Notes under the pieces: generated by a model | The model's database searches: none | Told to the model about the DNA's origin: nothing | The model's input: the letters and a program-made list of their open reading frames with translations, nothing else | Made by a program: the position numbers and the translations under genes | Part shown: positions 60,200 to 64,000 of the stretch, piece after piece | How positions within the stretch are numbered: position 1 is the stretch's first letter | How the letters are laid out: each line of letters opens with the position of its first letter | Assembly: GCF_042697365.1 (NCBI RefSeq) | Contig: NZ_CP137604.1 | Reading direction: 5' to 3' (one strand) | Origin: Brucella pseudintermedia | GTDB taxonomy: Bacteria; Pseudomonadota; Alphaproteobacteria; Rhizobiales; Rhizobiaceae | DNA length: 64,000 nt

Positions 60200-61408
60200 A
60201 TGAGTTTAGCCATTAATCCCGCCGATAATCTTGCCGCCCTGATCCGCTGCCCGTCTGTCACGCCCGCCGAGGGCGGCGCCCTGACGGCGCTGGAAGCCAT
60301 GCTGAAGCCGATGGGATTTTCGGTGGAGCGGCCCGTCTTCCGCGATGAAGGCACGCCCGATATCGAAAATCTCTATGCCCGCAAGTCAGGCAATGGCCCG
60401 CATCTGATGTTCGCAGGCCATACCGATGTCGTGCCGCCCGGCAATGAAGGCGACTGGAAGCACCCGCCCTTCTCCGCCGCCATCGAGGACGGCGTGATGT
60501 ACGGTCGCGGCGCGGTGGACATGAAAGGCGGCGTCGCCTGTTTCGTCGCAGCCGTTGCCCGCCACATCGAAAAGCATGGCAGCATCAAGGGCAGCGTTTC
60601 CTTCCTGATCACCGGCGACGAGGAAGGCCCGGCCATCAATGGCACGGTCAAGCTTCTCGACTGGGCAAAACAGCGCGGCGAAAGCTGGGATGCGTCCATC
60701 GTCGGCGAGCCGACCAATCCGAACGCGCTCGGCGACATGATCAAGATCGGACGGCGCGGCTCGCTGTCAGGCACCATCACCGTCCACGGCGTGCAGGGCC
60801 ATGCCGCCTATCCGCATCTGGCCGAAAATCCGGTGCGCGGAATCACAACACTGGTCGACAGCCTGCTTTACCCGGCTTTCGATGAAGGCACGGCAGATTT
60901 TCAGGCCAGCAATCTGGAAGTCACGACCATCGATGTGGGCAACAAGGCCACCAATGTCATCGCGAACAAGGCAACCGCCTCGTTCAATATCCGCTTCAAC
61001 GACACATGGACGGCAGAAACCTTGCAGGCCGAAATCGTGGCGCGCCTCGAAAAGGCCGCCCGCGACGATCGCCTGCGCCCGGGGCGCGAAACGCCGATCA
61101 ATTATGAACTGACCTGGCGCGAGCATCCGAGCCATGTGTTCCTGACCCGCGACGAGAAGCTGATCGGCACGCTGACCGCATCGGTGGAGGCAGTGACCGG
61201 CAAGCGCCCGGAACTGTCGACCTCTGGCGGCACCTCCGACGCCCGCTTCATCAAGGATTACTGCCCGGTGGTTGAGTTTGGCCTTGTCGGGCAGACCATG
61301 CACATGGTTGACGAGCGCGTGGCCCTTGCCGACCTTGAAGGCCTGACACAGATTTATGAGCGCTTCATCGCCGATTTCTTTGAGCCAGTTTCTTTGGATA
61401 GAGCATAG
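60200..61408 (+). CDS. dapE: Succinyl-diaminopimelate desuccinylase
   Basis: A 402-residue M20 zinc peptidase that releases succinate from N-succinyl-LL-diaminopimelate. Metal motifs are FAGHTDVVPPGNEGDWKHPP, GRGAVDMKGGVACFVAA and ITGDEEGPAINGT, with the dimerisation lid domain at ~180-290 (HGVQGHAAYPHLAENPVRGI). The C-terminal STSGGTSDARFIKDY is conserved. The start at 60200 gives a typical length. A membrane protein follows 55 bases later. Confidence 0.96.
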   Translation: MSLAINPADNLAALIRCPSVTPAEGGALTALEAMLKPMGFSVERPVFRDEGTPDIENLYARKSGNGPHLMFAGHTDVVPPGNEGDWKHPPFSAAIEDGVMYGRGAVDMKGGVACFVAAVARHIEKHGSIKGSVSFLITGDEEGPAINGTVKLLDWAKQRGESWDASIVGEPTNPNALGDMIKIGRRGSLSGTITVHGVQGHAAYPHLAENPVRGITTLVDSLLYPAFDEGTADFQASNLEVTTIDVGNKATNVIANKATASFNIRFNDTWTAETLQAEIVARLEKAARDDRLRPGRETPINYELTWREHPSHVFLTRDEKLIGTLTASVEAVTGKRPELSTSGGTSDARFIKDYCPVVEFGLVGQTMHMVDERVALADLEGLTQIYERFIADFFEPVSLDRA

Positions 61409-61463
61409 CCCCGGACAGTCGCACGACCTGTCCGCCCGGATTATGCGAAAGTTTGGGAATCTC

Positions 61464-62069
61464 ATGCCAAGCCTGGACGATATTTTCAGATATTTCTGGG
61501 GCGTCTGGAAAATGATGCTCGGGCGCAAGGAAGGACTGGATCATCTCGACGTTTCTGCCGAGAGCTTCTGGTCGTCATTCTATGCGATAGCCGTTGCGCT
61601 GCCGCCAATGTTCGCAAGCTGGGTGGCCTATGCGGCGAACCTGGCGGCGGGTCGCGAGGAAGCGGGCCTGCGCTTTGCCATCGTCACCCGCGCCGCCTTC
61701 GTGGACATCGCGGCCTGGGTCATCCCGCTCGTCATCGTCGGCCTTGTCGCCAGGCAAATCGGCATCGCCAAGCGCTATGCGGCCTTCGTGATTGCCACCA
61801 ATTGGGGCAGCGCGCTCATTGCATGGATCTTCGCGCCCATCACATTGCTGCAACTGTTCTTTCCCGGACGGACCGATGTGTCGACATTGTTCGCCTTCAT
61901 CATGTTCGGCATATCCATCGTTCTGAGCTACCGGCTCACATTCGTCGCGCTGCAGCGGCCTCATGCCTATGCCGCGCCGTTCTTCGCCTGCATCTTCTTC
62001 GGCTCGCTGTTCCTGACTGTCCTGCTGCAGCAATTGCTCGGGATCGGCTTTGATCCGCAGTCGTATTAG
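61464..62069 (+). CDS. Yip1-like integral membrane protein
   Basis: A 201-residue membrane protein with about five hydrophobic segments after an amphipathic start (FRYFWGVWKMMLGRKEGLDH). Layout resembles Yip1-domain proteins often found near dapE in rhizobia. GGGAATCTC before the ATG at 61464 favours that start; ATG 61443 is an alternative. Function unknown. It converges on truA. Confidence 0.7.
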   Translation: MPSLDDIFRYFWGVWKMMLGRKEGLDHLDVSAESFWSSFYAIAVALPPMFASWVAYAANLAAGREEAGLRFAIVTRAAFVDIAAWVIPLVIVGLVARQIGIAKRYAAFVIATNWGSALIAWIFAPITLLQLFFPGRTDVSTLFAFIMFGISIVLSYRLTFVALQRPHAYAAPFFACIFFGSLFLTVLLQQLLGIGFDPQSY

Positions 62070-62099
62070 GAAGCATGGACTCTTGAGAGACCATACTTC

Positions 62100-62855
62100 C
62101 TAAAACGGGAAGGCGTAATCGACGCCGACAAGATAAAGCCCATAGGGCGGGGCAACCTGCCCGCAAGCCTTGCGGTCTCTGGCTTCCAAGGCAGCCTGCA
62201 AATCATCCGCTGTCCAGCGCCCTACGCCCACTTCCATCAGGCTGCCCGCAAATGACCTGACCTGATTGTGCAGGAAGGACCGCGCTGAAACGCGCATCTC
62301 AACATAATCGCCATTGCGGGTGACATCCAGCCGGTCGAGCGTCTTGACCGGGCTCTTGGCCTGGCATTGCGTGGCGCGAAACGTCGTGAAATCGTGCTCG
62401 CCCAACAGCCGCTTCGCCGCTTCATGCATTGCATCGGCGTCAAGGCGTTTCTGCACCCACCACGCGCGCTGATAATCGATGGCCAGGGGCGCACGGCGAT
62501 TGTGGATGCGATAGAGATAATGCCGGGCGCGTGCCGAAAAACGGGCGTCGAATGTGTCGGTCGTCTTCTCGACATTCAGAATGCTGACGCGCTCATCCGC
62601 CATGACCAGATGCGCATTGACCGCATCGCGCACCTTGCCCGCGTCCCAGTCCTTGGCAAGGTCGACATGGGCAACCTGTGCTGTCGCATGAACGCCCGCA
62701 TCGGTGCGCCCGGCGGCGCTCAATGTCAGGTCCTCGCCACAGAACTTCTTGAATGCCAGCTCGATGGCATTCTGCACCGCATGGCCGTTTTCCTGCCGCT
62801 GCCAGCCGACATAGGGCGTGCCGTCATATTCGACAGTGAGCTTGTAGCGCGGCAC
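62100..62855 (-). CDS. truA: tRNA pseudouridine(38-40) synthase
   Basis: A 251-residue pseudouridine synthase that modifies positions 38-40 of tRNA. The N-terminus is YKLTVEYDGTPYVGWQRQEN, the catalytic aspartate is in SAAGRTDAGVHATAQVAH, and the C-terminal SARSFLHNQVRSFAGSLMEV is conserved. It follows fmt by three bases, forming a def-fmt-truA operon on the minus strand. Confidence 0.96.
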   Translation of the reverse strand: MPRYKLTVEYDGTPYVGWQRQENGHAVQNAIELAFKKFCGEDLTLSAAGRTDAGVHATAQVAHVDLAKDWDAGKVRDAVNAHLVMADERVSILNVEKTTDTFDARFSARARHYLYRIHNRRAPLAIDYQRAWWVQKRLDADAMHEAAKRLLGEHDFTTFRATQCQAKSPVKTLDRLDVTRNGDYVEMRVSARSFLHNQVRSFAGSLMEVGVGRWTADDLQAALEARDRKACGQVAPPYGLYLVGVDYAFPF

Positions 62856-62858
62856 CGC

Positions 62859-63779
62859 TTACAGAACCTTCGTGACCTGTGCGCCACGCAGAAATTCCTG
62901 CGCAGGCAATGGCTTGCCGCCGGAACGCTGCAGCGTGACGAGCCGGACGGCGCCCTCGCCGCAGGCAACCGTCAGCCGATCATCCAGCACCGCGCCCGGT
63001 TCGCCCCTGCCCTCGCCCAAGGTGGAGCGCTGCAGTTTCACGCGCTCGACAGCGCCGTTGATTTCCATCTCGCACCACGCGCCCGGAAAAGGCGACAGGC
63101 CGCGAATGGTGTTGTGCACGTCCTTTGCAGGCTTCGACCAGTCTATGCGCGCCTCGGCCTTGTCGATCTTGGCGGCATAGGTGACGCCTTCTTCCGCCTG
63201 CGGCTGCAAGGCAAGGCTTTCCCGCTCCAGCGCGCCCAGCGCGCGGATCATCAGGTCGGCCCCGATCATGCTCAGGCGATCATGCAGCTCGCCCGCCGTC
63301 ATGTCCGGCGTGATGGCAATCTTTTCCGCCATGGCAACCGGCCCGGTATCGAGCCCCGCATCCATCTTCATGATCATCATGCCGGTTTCCGCATCGCCCG
63401 CCATGATGGCGCGCTGGATGGGAGCGGCACCGCGCCAGCGGGGCAAAAGCGAGGCATGGCCATTATAGCAACCAAGACGCGGCGCATCGAGAATGGCCTG
63501 CGGCAGCAGCAGGCCATAGGCCACCACAATCGCGACATCAGCTTCGAGACTTGCGAAAACCGCCTGCTCTTCCGGGCTCTTGAGGCTCTTCGGCGTGAAC
63601 ACCGGAATGCCGAACTGCTCGGCCTTTTCATGCACCGGCGACTTGGTCAGCTCCAGACCTCTGCGGCCCGCCGGACGCGGCGGCTGCGTATAGACCGCAA
63701 CAACCTCATAACCGTGACCGATAATGGCGGTGAGGATCGGCACGGAAAATTCCGGCGTCCCCATGAAAACGACACGCAT
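62859..63779 (-). CDS. fmt: Methionyl-tRNA formyltransferase
   Basis: A 306-residue enzyme that formylates initiator Met-tRNA with 10-formyl-tetrahydrofolate. The N-terminus is RVVFMGTPEFSVPILTAIIG, the folate/catalytic region is NGHASLLPRWRGAAPIQRAI, and the C-terminal OB domain begins near residue 205. The ATG shares one base with the def stop (TAATG), so they are translationally coupled. Confidence 0.97.
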   Translation of the reverse strand: MRVVFMGTPEFSVPILTAIIGHGYEVVAVYTQPPRPAGRRGLELTKSPVHEKAEQFGIPVFTPKSLKSPEEQAVFASLEADVAIVVAYGLLLPQAILDAPRLGCYNGHASLLPRWRGAAPIQRAIMAGDAETGMMIMKMDAGLDTGPVAMAEKIAITPDMTAGELHDRLSMIGADLMIRALGALERESLALQPQAEEGVTYAAKIDKAEARIDWSKPAKDVHNTIRGLSPFPGAWCEMEINGAVERVKLQRSTLGEGRGEPGAVLDDRLTVACGEGAVRLVTLQRSGGKPLPAQEFLRGAQVTKVL

Positions 63780-64000
63780 TAAAGCACTTTCCCGGATGCG
63801 CGCTGGCTGGCTAGCTTCTTGAACTTCTTGATGACCATATCGCGCTTGAGCTTGGAAATATGGTCGATGAAGAGCACGCCGTTCAGATGGTCGATCTCAT
63901 GCTGCAGGCAGGTGGCCATCAGCCCGTCGGCTTCCATGGACTGCGGCTTGCCGTCGGCATCGAAATACTCGACCTTGACCGTCGCGGGGCGCTCCACCTC
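63779..64000 (-). CDS. def: Peptide deformylase, C-terminal part (partial)
   Basis: The last 73 residues of peptide deformylase; the N-terminus is beyond the right edge. The third conserved motif CLQHEIDHLNGVLFID holds the zinc-binding HExxH. The enzyme removes the formyl group added through Fmt. The stop codon overlaps the fmt start. Confidence 0.94.
   Translation of the reverse strand, partial: EVERPATVKVEYFDADGKPQSMEADGLMATCLQHEIDHLNGVLFIDHISKLKRDMVIKKFKKLASQRASGKVL

Overview
The window reads as an alphaproteobacterial chromosome segment of the Brucella/Ochrobactrum group, most likely Brucella. Gene content is rhizobial-type: the split pntAA-pntAB-pntB transhydrogenase, a bacterial aa3 oxidase subunit IV, DUF680 and BTLCP proteins, and dapD/dapE. 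The O. anthropi-type D-aminopeptidase at the left edge fits, as do RIME-like intergenic palindromes and a Bru-RS-like repeat. The strongest marker is three arrays of the octamer AGGGCAGT or its variant GGGAGTAA, the unit of the Brucella HOOF-Print VNTR loci. From memory, the dapE-truA-fmt group lies on Brucella chromosome II; species cannot be fixed from sequence alone.

Layout. 1-7.7 kb: D-aminopeptidase (partial), DUF72 protein, ThDP enzyme, a solitary amino-acid-binding protein, and a 1016-residue kinase/M23/class III aminotransferase fusion divergent from an Lrp/AsnC regulator. 7.7-15.3 kb: a 29-residue membrane peptide, and a LysR regulator divergent from a branched-chain-type ABC operon (binding protein, two ATPases, two permeases) that ends with a GMC oxidoreductase. 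15.5-18.3 kb: methionine-type importer metQ-metN-metI with a terminator after metQ. 18.3-24.6 kb: an AT-rich GT90-like glycosyltransferase, VOC protein, TPR lipoprotein, rpsU, alpha/beta hydrolase, MaoC and HAD proteins. 24.7-30.8 kb: a homoserine-dehydrogenase-like/SAF enzyme, transhydrogenase operon, oxidase subunit IV and a FeeM-like N-acyltransferase. 31-41.6 kb: serine hydrolase, GGDEF-EAL protein, SDR, class I amidotransferase-type hydrolase, 2-hydroxyacid dehydrogenase, LacI and MarR regulators, creatininase-family protein and a VapBC pair. 41.8-49.3 kb: COG0523 GTPase preceded by a Zur-like palindrome, WD40 protein, esterase, msrPQ, DUF4105, RidA and a SnoaL-like protein. 49.5-64 kb: housekeeping genes rpmH-rnpA-yidC-engB-argB, then dapD, two DUF680 paralogues, a BTLCP protein, dapE and truA-fmt-def (def partial).

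Most genes are metabolic, transport or housekeeping. The less ordinary signals are intergenic. Three octamer-rich imperfect palindromes sit between convergent genes, and all six flanking stop codons lie inside or against their arms. Composite RIME-like palindromes recur at gene ends, and twin long bulged hairpins separate yidC from engB. Candidate operators for Lrp-, LysR-, Zur- and OmpR-type regulators lie in the expected divergent or upstream spacers. No rRNA, tRNA, CRISPR array, intact insertion sequence or prophage was recognised; RNA genes were looked for by eye only.
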